From: Deltaproteobacteria bacterium | GTDB lineage: Bacteria; Desulfobacterota; DSM-4660; Desulfatiglandales; HGW-15 | NCBI GenBank assembly: GCA_016932115.1 | Contig: JAFGDM010000017.1 | Coordinates: 1 to 38,335, forward strand | Direction of reading: 5' to 3' | Length of the DNA: 38,335 bases | In this document: positions 1 to 8,604 of the stretch, one piece after another | Layout of the letters: every line of letters begins with the position of its first letter | Position numbering within the stretch: position 1 is the first letter of the stretch | Made by a program: the position numbers and the translations under genes | The notes under the pieces: model-generated | Databases searched by the model: none | Seen by the model: only the letters and a program-made list of their open reading frames with translations | What the model was told of the DNA's origin: nothing

Positions 1-2
1 CA

Positions 3-1505
3 GGCCTTGCCGACCTTGGGGTCAAGAAGGGCGATACGGTGGCGCTCTATCTGTTGAATTGCCCGCAGTACGTCATTGCATATTTCGCGGCCCTTAAACT
101 GGGCGCCAAGGTGACGCCCATCAGCCCGGTTTACACCAGCCGGGAGGTTAAACATCAGCTTGAAGACAGTGAAGCGAAGACAGTGGTCTGTCAGGACATC
201 CTATATGATAACGTGGAGAAAAGCGGAGCAAAGCTTGACAGGGTGATCTTAACAAGCATCGGAGAGTACCTTCCAAGCCTCAAGAAGTGGTTCGGAAAGA
301 GTACCCTTGCCAAGGCCTATGGTGGGATGCATGTGCCGACCCCCGAGCAGATCAAGGAAGCCGGTCTTCTCTCTTTCCAGGACATGATCCACAAGTACCC
401 TCCCAAGCCCCCGGAGGTCGCCATAGACCCTGTCAAAGACATTGCCGTCCTGCCCTACACAGGAGGCACCACCGGCCTGCCCAAAGCGGCCATTCTGACC
501 CACCGCAACATGATTGCCCTTCAGGCCCAGATCATCTCCTTTTGGCCTCTTTTTGAAGAGGGGAAGGAAGTGAGCATGGCCTTCCTGCCCTTCTTCCACA
601 TCTATGGACAGGTGGTAGTCATGCTGGCCGGTCTTGCCTTGGGATCCGCGCTGGTGCTGTTCACAACCCCCGACATTGATGAGATTCTCTCGGCCATAGA
701 GCGTTACCGCGCGTCCGGCTTTTACGGGGTTCCAACCTTGTTCGAATTCTTGAAAGAGTACGAGAAGACGGATCGCGTCAACTGGAAACGGCTTAAGCTG
801 ATCACCTGTGGCGCGGACACTCTCCATGAATCTACCATCGAGGCCTGGGAAAAGAGAACCGGCTCCCGGATTCTCGAAGGCTACGGCATGACTGAAACCA
901 CAGCCGTGAGCCATGCCAGTCCTGTTCATAGGCCCAAAAAGGGGTCCTTCGGCATTCCCATCCCCGGCGTGAGGGCTGCAATCATAGATCATGCCGGGAA
1001 GGATTTGATGCCGGTCGGTGAAGTCGGGGAACTGATCTTGGACGGACCCAACATCATGCAAGGCTACTGGAAGCGGCCTGAAGGAACGGAGGAAACCTTT
1101 GTCGAATTGGAGGGAGGAAAATGGCTTTGCACCGGAGATCTTGTCAGCATGGACGAGGAAGGATATTTCCACTTCTTTGACCGCAAAAGGGATCTTATCA
1201 AACACAAGGGCTACTCGGTCTTCGCGAGACATGTGGAAGAAGTTCTCTATCAGCATCCCCAGATCAAGGCCGCCGGTGTGGTCGGTGTGCCGGAGCCCAA
1301 GGTGGGCAATGTGATCAAGGCTTACGTTGTTCTGGAAAGTGAAGCTAGGGGGAAAATTTCCGAACAAGAGATAATCGAATTTTGTCGCAAAAATTTGGCC
1401 CACTACAAAGTACCTCAGATTGTTGAATTCAGAGGGGAGTTGCCCAAGACTGATGTGGGCAAAGTCTCTAGGCGGGAACTGAGGGAAGAGGCTGAGGGCA
1501 TATGA
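3..1505 (+). CDS. Acyl-CoA synthetase (AMP-forming), 5' end cut by window
   Basis: ATP-dependent CoA ligase of the ANL superfamily, predicted to activate a fatty or aromatic carboxylic acid via an acyl-adenylate. The frame is open back to base 3, and residues before the first possible internal GTG (39) already match the family, so the true start lies upstream. Visible motifs are the P-loop-like YTGGTTGLPKAA (near base 450), the YGMTETT adenylate motif (near 880), the DRKRDLIKHKGYSV hinge (near 1180) and the C-terminal catalytic lysine in TDVGKVSRREL. The substrate cannot be read from sequence. The stop is 1 base before the ATG of the downstream ABC ATPase, so it is co-transcribed with LivG/LivF-like ATPases and a second CoA ligase; this context suggests uptake-coupled acid activation. 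Confidence 0.93.
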   Translation, partial: GLADLGVKKGDTVALYLLNCPQYVIAYFAALKLGAKVTPISPVYTSREVKHQLEDSEAKTVVCQDILYDNVEKSGAKLDRVILTSIGEYLPSLKKWFGKSTLAKAYGGMHVPTPEQIKEAGLLSFQDMIHKYPPKPPEVAIDPVKDIAVLPYTGGTTGLPKAAILTHRNMIALQAQIISFWPLFEEGKEVSMAFLPFFHIYGQVVVMLAGLALGSALVLFTTPDIDEILSAIERYRASGFYGVPTLFEFLKEYEKTDRVNWKRLKLITCGADTLHESTIEAWEKRTGSRILEGYGMTETTAVSHASPVHRPKKGSFGIPIPGVRAAIIDHAGKDLMPVGEVGELILDGPNIMQGYWKRPEGTEETFVELEGGKWLCTGDLVSMDEEGYFHFFDRKRDLIKHKGYSVFARHVEEVLYQHPQIKAAGVVGVPEPKVGNVIKAYVVLESEARGKISEQEIIEFCRKNLAHYKVPQIVEFRGELPKTDVGKVSRRELREEAEGI

Positions 1506-1506
1506 C

Positions 1507-2274
1507 ATGGCGCAACCCTTTTTGGAGATCGAGGGGATTCACAAAAATTTCGGGGGACTCAGTGCCGTCAATGATGTGACTTTTTCCATGGGCCGGGATG
1601 AGGTGTTGGGGCTGATCGGCCCTAACGGCGCCGGGAAAACCACGCTCCTGCGATTGATCACCTCCATTTTGAAACCCGATTCCGGCAGTATCCGGTTCAA
1701 GGGCAAAGAGATCGTCGGGTTGAAGACGTGGGAGATCGTTAACAGGGGTATTGCATGCACCTTTCAGAACATGAGGCCTTTCAGACGGCTGCCGATCATC
1801 GCAAACGTCATGGTATCCTGCCTTTCCCCGCGGGCCATGAAGAGCGGGGAATGGGTCAAGAAGATCGAGGCCAAAGCCATGGACGCCCTGGAGTTTGCCG
1901 GGATCTCCGATATGGCTCTGGAGAAGGCCTCCACGTTGTCTCAGGGGGATCTCAAGCGGCTGGAAGTTGCACGAGCCATTGCTACAGAACCCGAGTTGCT
2001 GCTTTTGGACGAGCCATTCGGCGGACTCAGCCCGGCCGAAACCGAACTGATGGCGCAGTCCATCAAAAGGCTTCACAAAGGCGGCCGTTTCGGTCGTCTA
2101 CACAGCGAAGGTCCGGCCATGATTATCGTTGAACATAAGCTGCAGCAGCTCATGAAAATCGTGGACCGCATTATCGTGCTTAATTTCGGAACCGTCACTG
2201 CCGACGGCAAACCCGGGGAGATCGTGACCGACAAAAAGGTCATTGAGGCCTACCTTGGTGAAAAGGAGATGTGA
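1507..2274 (+). CDS. LivG-like ABC transporter ATP-binding protein
   Basis: Cytoplasmic ATPase of the branched-chain amino acid (HAAT) ABC transporter family, 255 residues, the usual LivG length. Walker A GPNGAGKTT is at residues 38-46, the signature LSQGDLKR at 144-151 (LivG proteins commonly have a degenerate signature of this kind), Walker B LLLLDEP at 164-170 and the H-loop in IIVEHK. There is a short Gly/Arg-rich stretch between Walker B and the H-loop. The ATG lies 1 base after the preceding ligase gene, and the stop overlaps the GTG start of the LivF-like gene by 4 bases. No permease or binding-protein gene of the Liv type is inside the window; they may lie upstream. In Desulfobacterota such systems next to CoA ligases often serve aromatic or short-chain acids rather than amino acids (inference). 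Confidence 0.9.
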   Translation: MAQPFLEIEGIHKNFGGLSAVNDVTFSMGRDEVLGLIGPNGAGKTTLLRLITSILKPDSGSIRFKGKEIVGLKTWEIVNRGIACTFQNMRPFRRLPIIANVMVSCLSPRAMKSGEWVKKIEAKAMDALEFAGISDMALEKASTLSQGDLKRLEVARAIATEPELLLLDEPFGGLSPAETELMAQSIKRLHKGGRFGRLHSEGPAMIIVEHKLQQLMKIVDRIIVLNFGTVTADGKPGEIVTDKKVIEAYLGEKEM

Positions 2275-3026
2275 GGTTGTTGCTGGAGGTTTCCCATCTG
2301 ACGGTCTGCTATGATAAGGCTATGCTCATTAATGACCTGAGCATGGGAGTGGAGAGGGGTGAGCTGGTAAGCCTGGTGGGCCCCAACGGGGCAGGCAAAT
2401 CCACCCTGTTGAAATCGATCACGGGTTTGGTCGCATGGGAAAAACGCGTCAAAAAGCGTTCGACCGGAGGAGAGATCACCATCAAAGGAGAAGTCATCTT
2501 TGATGGGGAGAGAATCGACCGGATTGCCGCCCATGAGATTGTCAAGCGCGGACTGATTCACTGTCCTGAAAGGAGGAGGCCTTTTCGGGAAATGACCGTG
2601 AGAGATAATCTCCTTGCCGGTTCCTATCTCCTGAAGGATAAGGAGAGGATTGAAGAGAACCTGAGGAAGGTGCATGAGTTATTCCCTATTTTGAAAGGCC
2701 GATTCAATCAAGTATCCGGGACCCTATCAGGCGGAGAACAGCAGATGCTGGCCATAGGCCGTGCCATCATGTCAATCCCGAAGCTTTTGTGCATTGACGA
2801 ACCCTCCACAGGACTCGCACCGATCCTGAGAATGGAGGTTTTTGAAAAGATCAAAGAGATCAGTAAGCTTGGAATCACAGTGCTCTTGGTGGAACAGGAG
2901 GTGAGCACCGTTTTTAAGATGGCCTCCCGGAATTATGTCCTGTCATCAGGCAAAATCATCGCTGAAGGGTCGGGTGAACAACTGCTCCAAAATGAAGTCA
3001 TTAGAAAAACGTACCTGGGGCTTTAG
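2271..3026 (+). CDS. LivF-like ABC transporter ATP-binding protein
   Basis: Second ATPase of the HAAT-type importer, 251 residues. Walker A GPNGAGKST is at 37-45, signature LSGGEQQ at 152-158 and Walker B LLCIDEP at 172-178. The GTG start at 2271 overlaps the stop of the LivG-like gene (GTGA junction), which indicates translational coupling; no later start would keep the first beta strand. About 10 extra basic residues (EKRVKKRSTGGE, near residues 57-68) enlarge the loop after the first helix compared with a typical LivF. It would pair with the LivG-like protein to drive uptake of a carboxylate or amino acid through permeases not present here. Confidence 0.9.
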   Translation: MRLLLEVSHLTVCYDKAMLINDLSMGVERGELVSLVGPNGAGKSTLLKSITGLVAWEKRVKKRSTGGEITIKGEVIFDGERIDRIAAHEIVKRGLIHCPERRRPFREMTVRDNLLAGSYLLKDKERIEENLRKVHELFPILKGRFNQVSGTLSGGEQQMLAIGRAIMSIPKLLCIDEPSTGLAPILRMEVFEKIKEISKLGITVLLVEQEVSTVFKMASRNYVLSSGKIIAEGSGEQLLQNEVIRKTYLGL

Positions 3027-3057
3027 GGCTATCTGAACTTTCTTTTGGGAGGCTGCC

Positions 3058-4584
3058 ATGAACCTCTCTGCCCTATTGGAGAACACGGCCGCTCGTAGAC
3101 CAAGTCACCATGCCATTCGGTTCCAGGGCCGGGCCGTCACCTATGCGGAACTCAATCGCCGGGTGGTAAGCCTCGCGGCCGGACTCAGCGCCGCCGGCCT
3201 GAAGCCGGGCGACGTATGTGCAGTCATGATGCCCAACAGCATCAACTGGGTTGCGGTCTATTACGCCCTAGCCAAGTTGGGATCCATAGTCCTTCCCATT
3301 AACTTTCTCTATCGTGTGGGGGAGCTTGAGCATATCTTCAGGGATTCCGGGGCCAGAGCTTTCATCGGCCACGCTGCCCATCTCGATGATGCGCGCAAGG
3401 TCATGGCTGAGCTGCCCGCCATGGACATTCGGGTGGCCGACGGAGGTCCTGCAGCCGGCTTCATGCCTCTGGAAGCGCTCTTCTCGGATCACGGAGCGTT
3501 TAGCACCTATCCCGCCCGCGATGAGGAACCTCTGGTCATGATCTACACAAGCGGCACCACCGGAGTTCCCAAGGGCGCGATCCTGACCCACGGGAACCTT
3601 GCAAGCAATGCCATGAGCGTTGCAGACATGCGGCACACTGAACCGAATGATGTGGTACTGGGGGTATTGCCTTTTTTTCATATCTACGGGCAGACCAGCA
3701 CGCTGAATGCCTCCATCTATCTCGGTCTGACGCTGCGTCTGTGGGCGCACTTCGAGGTCGAGGAGCTATTTGGGGCCATCGAGGAAGAAGAAAGCTCAAT
3801 ACTCATCGCTGTCCCCACAGTCTTCAACCGGCTATCGGAAATGGGGGCGGCGAACCCGCCCAAGCGGTCATCTCTCCGGTTCTGTGTCTCGGGCGGGGCT
3901 TCCCTGCCGGTGGAGGTGCTCAGGCGTTTCGAGTCAGTGTTCCAGACGATTATCTATGAGGGCTACGGGTTGACTGAATGTTCTCCGGTCTGCGTGGAGA
4001 ATCCCTATGGCCGGCCCACCCGTCCCGGCTCCATCGGTGTGCCGATCCCCGGGTTTCAGGCCAGGATAGTGGACGAAAAAGACCGTGATGTTAGGCGAGG
4101 AGAAGTGGGCGAGTTGATCGTAAAGGGTCCCGGGGTGATGAAAGGTTACCTCCACCAACCGGAAGCTACGGCGGAGGCCTTACGCGGCGGCTGGCTGCAC
4201 ACGGGAGATCTGGCAAAGCAAGATGAAGATGGATACATCTATATCGTTGATCGCAAGAAGGACCTGGTCATCCGGGGTGGATACAATGTTTACCCACGGG
4301 AGGTTGAGGAGATTCTTTACACCCACCCTGCGGTATGCGAAGCGGCTGTTGTGGGAGTGCCGCACCCGGACCTGGGCGAAGAGGTGGCCGCAGTGGTGGT
4401 CTTACGCTCTGGAAGCAACGCCACTCCTGAGGATATTCGTGCTTTCGTCAAGGAACGGGTTGCCCCTCACAAATATCCCAGGATCGTGAGACAGGTGAGA
4501 GAACTGCCCAAGAGCGCTACGGGCAAGATCCTCAAGAGGGCCATTTCCCATGACATTTTTCAGTCATCAACCAACACTCAATGA
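3058..4584 (+). CDS. Long-chain-type acyl-CoA synthetase (AMP-forming)
   Basis: Complete 508-residue ANL-family CoA ligase. The adenylate-forming core shows MIYTSGTTGVPKGAILTHGN (near base 3540), YEGYGLTECSP (near 3955) and the DRKKDLVIRGGYNVYPREVEE hinge region (near 4245); the C-terminal lysine motif is LPKSATGKILKR. The ATG at 3058 follows a GGGAGG ribosome-binding site by 5 bases. It differs clearly from the ligase at the start of the window, so the cluster has two non-identical activating enzymes, perhaps for two related acids or for substrate and intermediate. The gene ends in an ATGA junction, but the next gene probably starts 18 bases further on. Confidence 0.93.
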   Translation: MNLSALLENTAARRPSHHAIRFQGRAVTYAELNRRVVSLAAGLSAAGLKPGDVCAVMMPNSINWVAVYYALAKLGSIVLPINFLYRVGELEHIFRDSGARAFIGHAAHLDDARKVMAELPAMDIRVADGGPAAGFMPLEALFSDHGAFSTYPARDEEPLVMIYTSGTTGVPKGAILTHGNLASNAMSVADMRHTEPNDVVLGVLPFFHIYGQTSTLNASIYLGLTLRLWAHFEVEELFGAIEEEESSILIAVPTVFNRLSEMGAANPPKRSSLRFCVSGGASLPVEVLRRFESVFQTIIYEGYGLTECSPVCVENPYGRPTRPGSIGVPIPGFQARIVDEKDRDVRRGEVGELIVKGPGVMKGYLHQPEATAEALRGGWLHTGDLAKQDEDGYIYIVDRKKDLVIRGGYNVYPREVEEILYTHPAVCEAAVVGVPHPDLGEEVAAVVVLRSGSNATPEDIRAFVKERVAPHKYPRIVRQVRELPKSATGKILKRAISHDIFQSSTNTQ

Positions 4585-4598
4585 AAGGAGGAGCTAAC

Positions 4599-5657
4599 AT
4601 GATTAGGATGAGGTCAAACAAGTGGACGGAGTTAGTCTGCGGGGCGCTCATGGCATGCTTCACGGCCTTTTGCTTCGCGAGCGCAGCGCAGGCCCAGACA
4701 AAGGAGGCACCCAAAGTGTTCAAGTGGAGGTTTCAAACGCACTGGCCTGCCGCAAGCGCCTCCTATGCTCCCTTTAAGAAATTCATCGAGGAGGAAATCA
4801 AGGCGCTGACCGACGGTCAACTCTTGATAGAAGTCTTTCCGGCAGCGACTTTCGTCCCTACTAAGGATCTTTTCGATGCGTGGGCAAAAAACGTGATCCA
4901 AGGCGGCACCGGGAGCACTTACTGGATAAGTCGCGTGCCTCTGACTGCCGTGGCAGGCCAATGCCCTCTGGCGTTCAGGGATTTGTGGCAAGCTGAATAC
5001 TTCCACTTCCATATGGGTTTTGAGGAGGCCCTGAGGGCAGAGCATCTTGAAAAAGGAATCATGTACTGGACAGAGAAAATTTTTCCCACAGCGATGGTTT
5101 CCAAAAAACCCGTTAAGACACTGTCGGACATGAAGGGGTTAAAAGTCAGATCGTCCGGGAAGATAGCCGATATGCTGAAGATGGTGGGGGTCTCTCCGGT
5201 TCTTGTTCCCGGGGGGGAGATCTACACGGCTCTCTCCACAGGCGTGATTGAAGCTGCACACTGGGGCGCTGCTGCAGGTGCGCTGACCATGAAACTGTGC
5301 GAGCCGGCAAAGTATTATGTGCAGCCGAACCTCGCATTTTCTGCGACAGACCTGGTTATGGTCGGCAAAAAGGCCTGGGATGAACTGCCGCCCGACCTCC
5401 AGAAAATCGTTCACCTTGCTTTCCGAGAACGCTGTTGGCGGAGAAGCAATGAGTACATTCAGGAAGAGACAAAGGCGCTTGACACTATGAAGAACAGGTA
5501 CGGGGTTCAGGTATCCTGGCTGGATGCTGAAGCCCAGAAAGCGCTGCAAGAAGCCGCGATTAAAGCATGGGGAGAGGCAGCCGCCCTCTCACCGGCAAAT
5601 GCCGAATGGATCGAAAAAATGAAAGGGTTCCTCAAGGCTTTGGGATACGTGAACTAA
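4599..5657 (+). CDS. dctP: TRAP transporter solute-binding protein (DctP family)
   Basis: Periplasmic substrate-binding subunit of a tripartite ATP-independent periplasmic transporter. I place the start at 4599 (MIRMRSNKW...) because AAAGGAGG at 4584-4591 is correctly spaced for it; the ATG at 4581 sits on the stop codon of the previous gene with no such site. The first ~32 residues form a classical signal peptide (basic N-terminus, hydrophobic core, cleavage near AQA). The mature part has DctP features: the KFKEFIEEEI-like helix, the SDMKGLKVRS segment and the conserved region around EAAHWGAA where TRAP proteins bind the ligand carboxylate. It is followed by both membrane subunits, so the transporter is complete. 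The ligand is a carboxylate, probably the acid that the adjacent CoA ligases activate (inference). Confidence 0.92.
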   Translation: MIRMRSNKWTELVCGALMACFTAFCFASAAQAQTKEAPKVFKWRFQTHWPAASASYAPFKKFIEEEIKALTDGQLLIEVFPAATFVPTKDLFDAWAKNVIQGGTGSTYWISRVPLTAVAGQCPLAFRDLWQAEYFHFHMGFEEALRAEHLEKGIMYWTEKIFPTAMVSKKPVKTLSDMKGLKVRSSGKIADMLKMVGVSPVLVPGGEIYTALSTGVIEAAHWGAAAGALTMKLCEPAKYYVQPNLAFSATDLVMVGKKAWDELPPDLQKIVHLAFRERCWRRSNEYIQEETKALDTMKNRYGVQVSWLDAEAQKALQEAAIKAWGEAAALSPANAEWIEKMKGFLKALGYVN

Positions 5658-5705
5658 AATCGGAAGGGGACGAGATACCCCTTCCCTTTCTTGGGGGTGG
5701 GCGCC

Positions 5706-6209
5706 ATGAAAAGCGTGCTCATAGCGATTGACGTTCTCAGCGACTGGACGGGCAAGATTTTCAGTTTCCTTATTCTTTTGATCACCGCGGTCATTCTTTT
5801 CGAAATCGTCGCCCGATATATTTTTGGCATGCCTACCATCTGGGCATACGAGATTTCTTTGGCTCTTTACGGCATTTATGTAGCCTTGATTGGAGCTTAC
5901 AGCCTTGTACACGGGGTTCATGTAAATGTAGACATCCTCTATGCTCAGTTTTCAGAGCGGACAAAGGCAGGTGTGAATCTGTTCAGCTGGTTGATTTTCT
6001 TTCTATGGTGTGGTGCGCTCGCCTGGATTGGATGGATACGGGGCTTGGAATCCCTTATGATGGGAGAGCGCGAATCCACTGCCTTTGCCTGCCCCACCTA
6101 CCCTGTCAAGCTGTCTCTGGCTATAGGCGGCACGCTTCTGTTGCTTGAGGGGGCTGCAATTTACGTGCGGAACCTATACACATTGATTACGGGGCGGAAA
6201 ATTGGCTGA
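5706..6209 (+). CDS. dctQ: TRAP transporter small permease (DctQ family)
   Basis: Small membrane subunit of the TRAP transporter, 167 residues with about four hydrophobic segments (near residues 14-38, 50-70, 87-110 and 130-152). The family motif region containing ARYIFGMPTIWAYEIS lies after the first membrane helix. I choose ATG 5706, preceded by a G-rich site (5693-5701); a TTG at 5691 in the same frame is possible but is itself inside that site. The stop overlaps the start of the DctM gene by 8 bases, so both subunits are translated together. It is expected to form a complex with DctM in the inner membrane. Confidence 0.88.
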   Translation: MKSVLIAIDVLSDWTGKIFSFLILLITAVILFEIVARYIFGMPTIWAYEISLALYGIYVALIGAYSLVHGVHVNVDILYAQFSERTKAGVNLFSWLIFFLWCGALAWIGWIRGLESLMMGERESTAFACPTYPVKLSLAIGGTLLLLEGAAIYVRNLYTLITGRKIG

Positions 6210-7521
6210 GAGTGCGCTGCTACTTACCGTGATTCTCTTCGGTTGCCTTTTCCTATATTTGGCACTTGGCCTCCCCCTGGCCTTTGTTTTGGGCGGGGTG
6301 GGAATGATTGGCTGCCTGATCCTCTGGGGTCCCTCCGGATTCATGATCGCTTCTTCTCAAGGTTATGCCGCCATGGGGAAGTTCACTCTTGTCTCTATCC
6401 CCCTGTTTGTACTGATGGCCATGCTTTTGGAGAGGTCAGGGGTCGCAGAGGACTTGTATTTGATGATGCACAATTGGATGGGACCACTGGCAGGAGGTCT
6501 TGCCATAGGGACGGTAGTCATATGCACTATTTTTGCGGCCATGGCGGGAATCAGCGGAGCGGCTACGGTCTCCATGGGTATCATCGCGTTACCGCAAATG
6601 CTCAAGCGCAATTATGATAAAAATTTGGCAATGGGTTCGATCTCTGCGGGAGGGGCACTTGGCATTCTGATTCCACCCAGTGTGATTTTCATCCTTTATG
6701 GGGTTCTGACCGGAGTCTCCATAGGCGGGATGTTTATGGGAGGGGTGCTTCCGGGTCTGGTTCTTTCGGGCTTGTTTATTTTCTATATTGGGATCAAATG
6801 CTGGGCGAATCCCAGTCTCGGCCCACCGGTCCCTGTTGAGGAAAAGGCCGGCCTAAAAGAGAAAATCGCCTCCCTGAAGGCTGTAGCTTTCCCTGCAGTG
6901 ATCATCATCTTGGTTCTCGGCGGGATTTACCTTGGGGTATGCACCCCTTCGGAGGCGGCGGCACTGGGCGTCCTGGGAGCAATTGCATCTGCGGCTTTTT
7001 ACAAAAAGCTTAGTTGGGAGCTGATTAAAGAGTCGGTCTTCCGGACTGCCAGACTCACTGGAATGATTATTTGGATATTGATAGGGGCCTACTGTTTTAC
7101 CGCCATCTACCAGGCATCGGGGGCCGGCCAGCTCCTTACTCGTCTGATGCTGGCAATACCGGGCGGACCTTATGTGATCCTGGCCGCCATGCAGCTGACC
7201 TTCTTTGTCCTCGGCTGTGTCCTCGATCCCGCGGGGATCATCATGATCTGTACGCCCGCATTTCTTCCCGTGGTTGAATCCCTCGGGTTTGATCCTTTGT
7301 GGTTCGGCGTCCTCTTCTGTGTTAATATGGAAATGGCTTATCTGACGCCACCCTTCGGCTTTAACCTGTTCTACATGAGAGCGGTCGCTCCGGAGGGAAC
7401 AAAAATGAGTGAGATCTATCGTGCCATCTTGCCTTTTGTGCTGCTTCAAGCCATCGGCATGGGCATCATTATCCTGTTTCCTGGTTTAGCCTTGTGGCTT
7501 CCCAACCGGATGATCAAATAG
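6202..7521 (+). CDS. dctM: TRAP transporter large permease (DctM family)
   Basis: Large membrane subunit that carries the sodium-driven transport reaction, 439 residues, normal length for DctM. It is hydrophobic throughout, with roughly 11-12 predicted helices and the conserved helix-hairpin regions around ISGAATVSMG and GGALGILIPPSVIFILYG. The start is a TTG at 6202 that overlaps the end of dctQ; there is no in-frame ATG before the first membrane helix, and the residues encoded from the TTG (AESALLLTVILF) form that helix. It completes a dctPQM set placed between a CoA ligase and beta-oxidation genes. Confidence 0.9.
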   Translation: MAESALLLTVILFGCLFLYLALGLPLAFVLGGVGMIGCLILWGPSGFMIASSQGYAAMGKFTLVSIPLFVLMAMLLERSGVAEDLYLMMHNWMGPLAGGLAIGTVVICTIFAAMAGISGAATVSMGIIALPQMLKRNYDKNLAMGSISAGGALGILIPPSVIFILYGVLTGVSIGGMFMGGVLPGLVLSGLFIFYIGIKCWANPSLGPPVPVEEKAGLKEKIASLKAVAFPAVIIILVLGGIYLGVCTPSEAAALGVLGAIASAAFYKKLSWELIKESVFRTARLTGMIIWILIGAYCFTAIYQASGAGQLLTRLMLAIPGGPYVILAAMQLTFFVLGCVLDPAGIIMICTPAFLPVVESLGFDPLWFGVLFCVNMEMAYLTPPFGFNLFYMRAVAPEGTKMSEIYRAILPFVLLQAIGMGIIILFPGLALWLPNRMIK

Positions 7522-7696
7522 ACTGATCTATGATTGAAGTCCGGAGTGAAAGGAAGTGCGCTGATGTTGATGGTTGAGGGCTTGGGAAGCTTTATGCTCA
7601 TAGAGGAAATAATCCTAAAGCAATCGGATTTCTTTTCAGGGATAGGCGTGTACTGGGAAACGGACGTACGTATTGGGTAAGGGGGGGTAGAGGGAT

Positions 7697-8572
7697 ATGG
7701 ACATTTGGAAGGTTTTCATTGCGGGCTCAGGATTGATGGGAAGCGGCATTGCCCAAGTTTGTGCGCAGAGCGGTCTCAGAGTTTTTATTTATGACATCGA
7801 TCCGGAGGCTTTGAAAAAAGCGCTGAAAAATGTCGAGTGGTCGGTGGGGAAGTTTGTTGAAAAGGGGGAGCTTAAAGAAGCCAAAAGCGTAATTATGGGC
7901 CGGATCAAAACCGTCTCTGATTTCTCGGAGGCGGCCACGTCCGAGCTGATGATCGAGGCGGTGTTTGAGGATCTTGTTCTCAAACGAGAGATCTTCGAAA
8001 AAATGGACGCTCTTGCAAAGCCTGAAGCTCTTATCGCCAGCAATACTTCTTCTATTCCTATCACCGAGATTGCTGTCGCCAGCAAGAAACCGGAGCGCGT
8101 TCTCGGTCTTCATTTCTTCAGTCCCGTACCCATGATGCGGGCGGTCGAGGTCATCAGCGGCCACTCCACCAGCAAAGAAACCATCGTGAAAGGAAAGCAG
8201 TTTGTCATCCGGATCGGCAAAGAGCCGATCATGGTCAACCGGGACGTGGCCGGTTTTGTGATTAACCGGGTCAATTTTCCTTCGAGTATGGAAGCCATGA
8301 GACTTGTCGAGGAGGGTATTGCCACAGTAGAAGATATCGATAAGGGGGTGAAACTAGGCCTTGGTAGGAGAATGGGTATTTTCGAGACAAGTGACATGGT
8401 TGGACTCGACGTCACCTATGGGGCTTTAATGGCCATGTACCAAGAGACGGGAGACCCTCGCTGGTTCCCCCCCATGATTTTGAGAAGAAAAGTCAAATCA
8501 GGGGAATTGGGGCGAAAGACGGGGAAGGGGTGGTATGAGTACGATAAAGACGGCGGCAGAAAGACGCGATAG
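7697..8572 (+). CDS. 3-hydroxyacyl-CoA dehydrogenase
   Basis: NAD-dependent oxidation of L-3-hydroxyacyl-CoA to 3-ketoacyl-CoA, third step of beta-oxidation. 291 residues, the length of single-function short-chain enzymes of the Hbd/FadB2 type. The N-terminus has the Rossmann motif AGSGLMGSGIAQ; SNTSSIPI and the catalytic histidine in GLHFFSPVP (His139) with the nearby glutamate of AVEVI form the dyad region; GFVINRV carries the conserved Asn. The C-terminal domain is complete and ends in GRKTGKGWYEY. The ATG follows a G-rich site (7681-7694). A 175-base gap separates it from dctM, so a separate promoter is possible, although I found no convincing one. Confidence 0.93.
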   Translation: MDIWKVFIAGSGLMGSGIAQVCAQSGLRVFIYDIDPEALKKALKNVEWSVGKFVEKGELKEAKSVIMGRIKTVSDFSEAATSELMIEAVFEDLVLKREIFEKMDALAKPEALIASNTSSIPITEIAVASKKPERVLGLHFFSPVPMMRAVEVISGHSTSKETIVKGKQFVIRIGKEPIMVNRDVAGFVINRVNFPSSMEAMRLVEEGIATVEDIDKGVKLGLGRRMGIFETSDMVGLDVTYGALMAMYQETGDPRWFPPMILRRKVKSGELGRKTGKGWYEYDKDGGRKTR

Positions 8573-8604
8573 CCAAGGGCTTCAACAAAAGAGGAGGCGC
8601 TGCT

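Noticed and set aside
249-1508. 419-codon open frame on the minus strand
   Set aside because: It runs antisense to the acyl-CoA synthetase, which has all family motifs; the antisense product shows no domain logic.
7522-7696. Possible promoter or small gene between dctM and the hydroxyacyl-CoA dehydrogenase gene
   Set aside because: Only a 15-codon frame and no hexamer pair with acceptable spacing were found.
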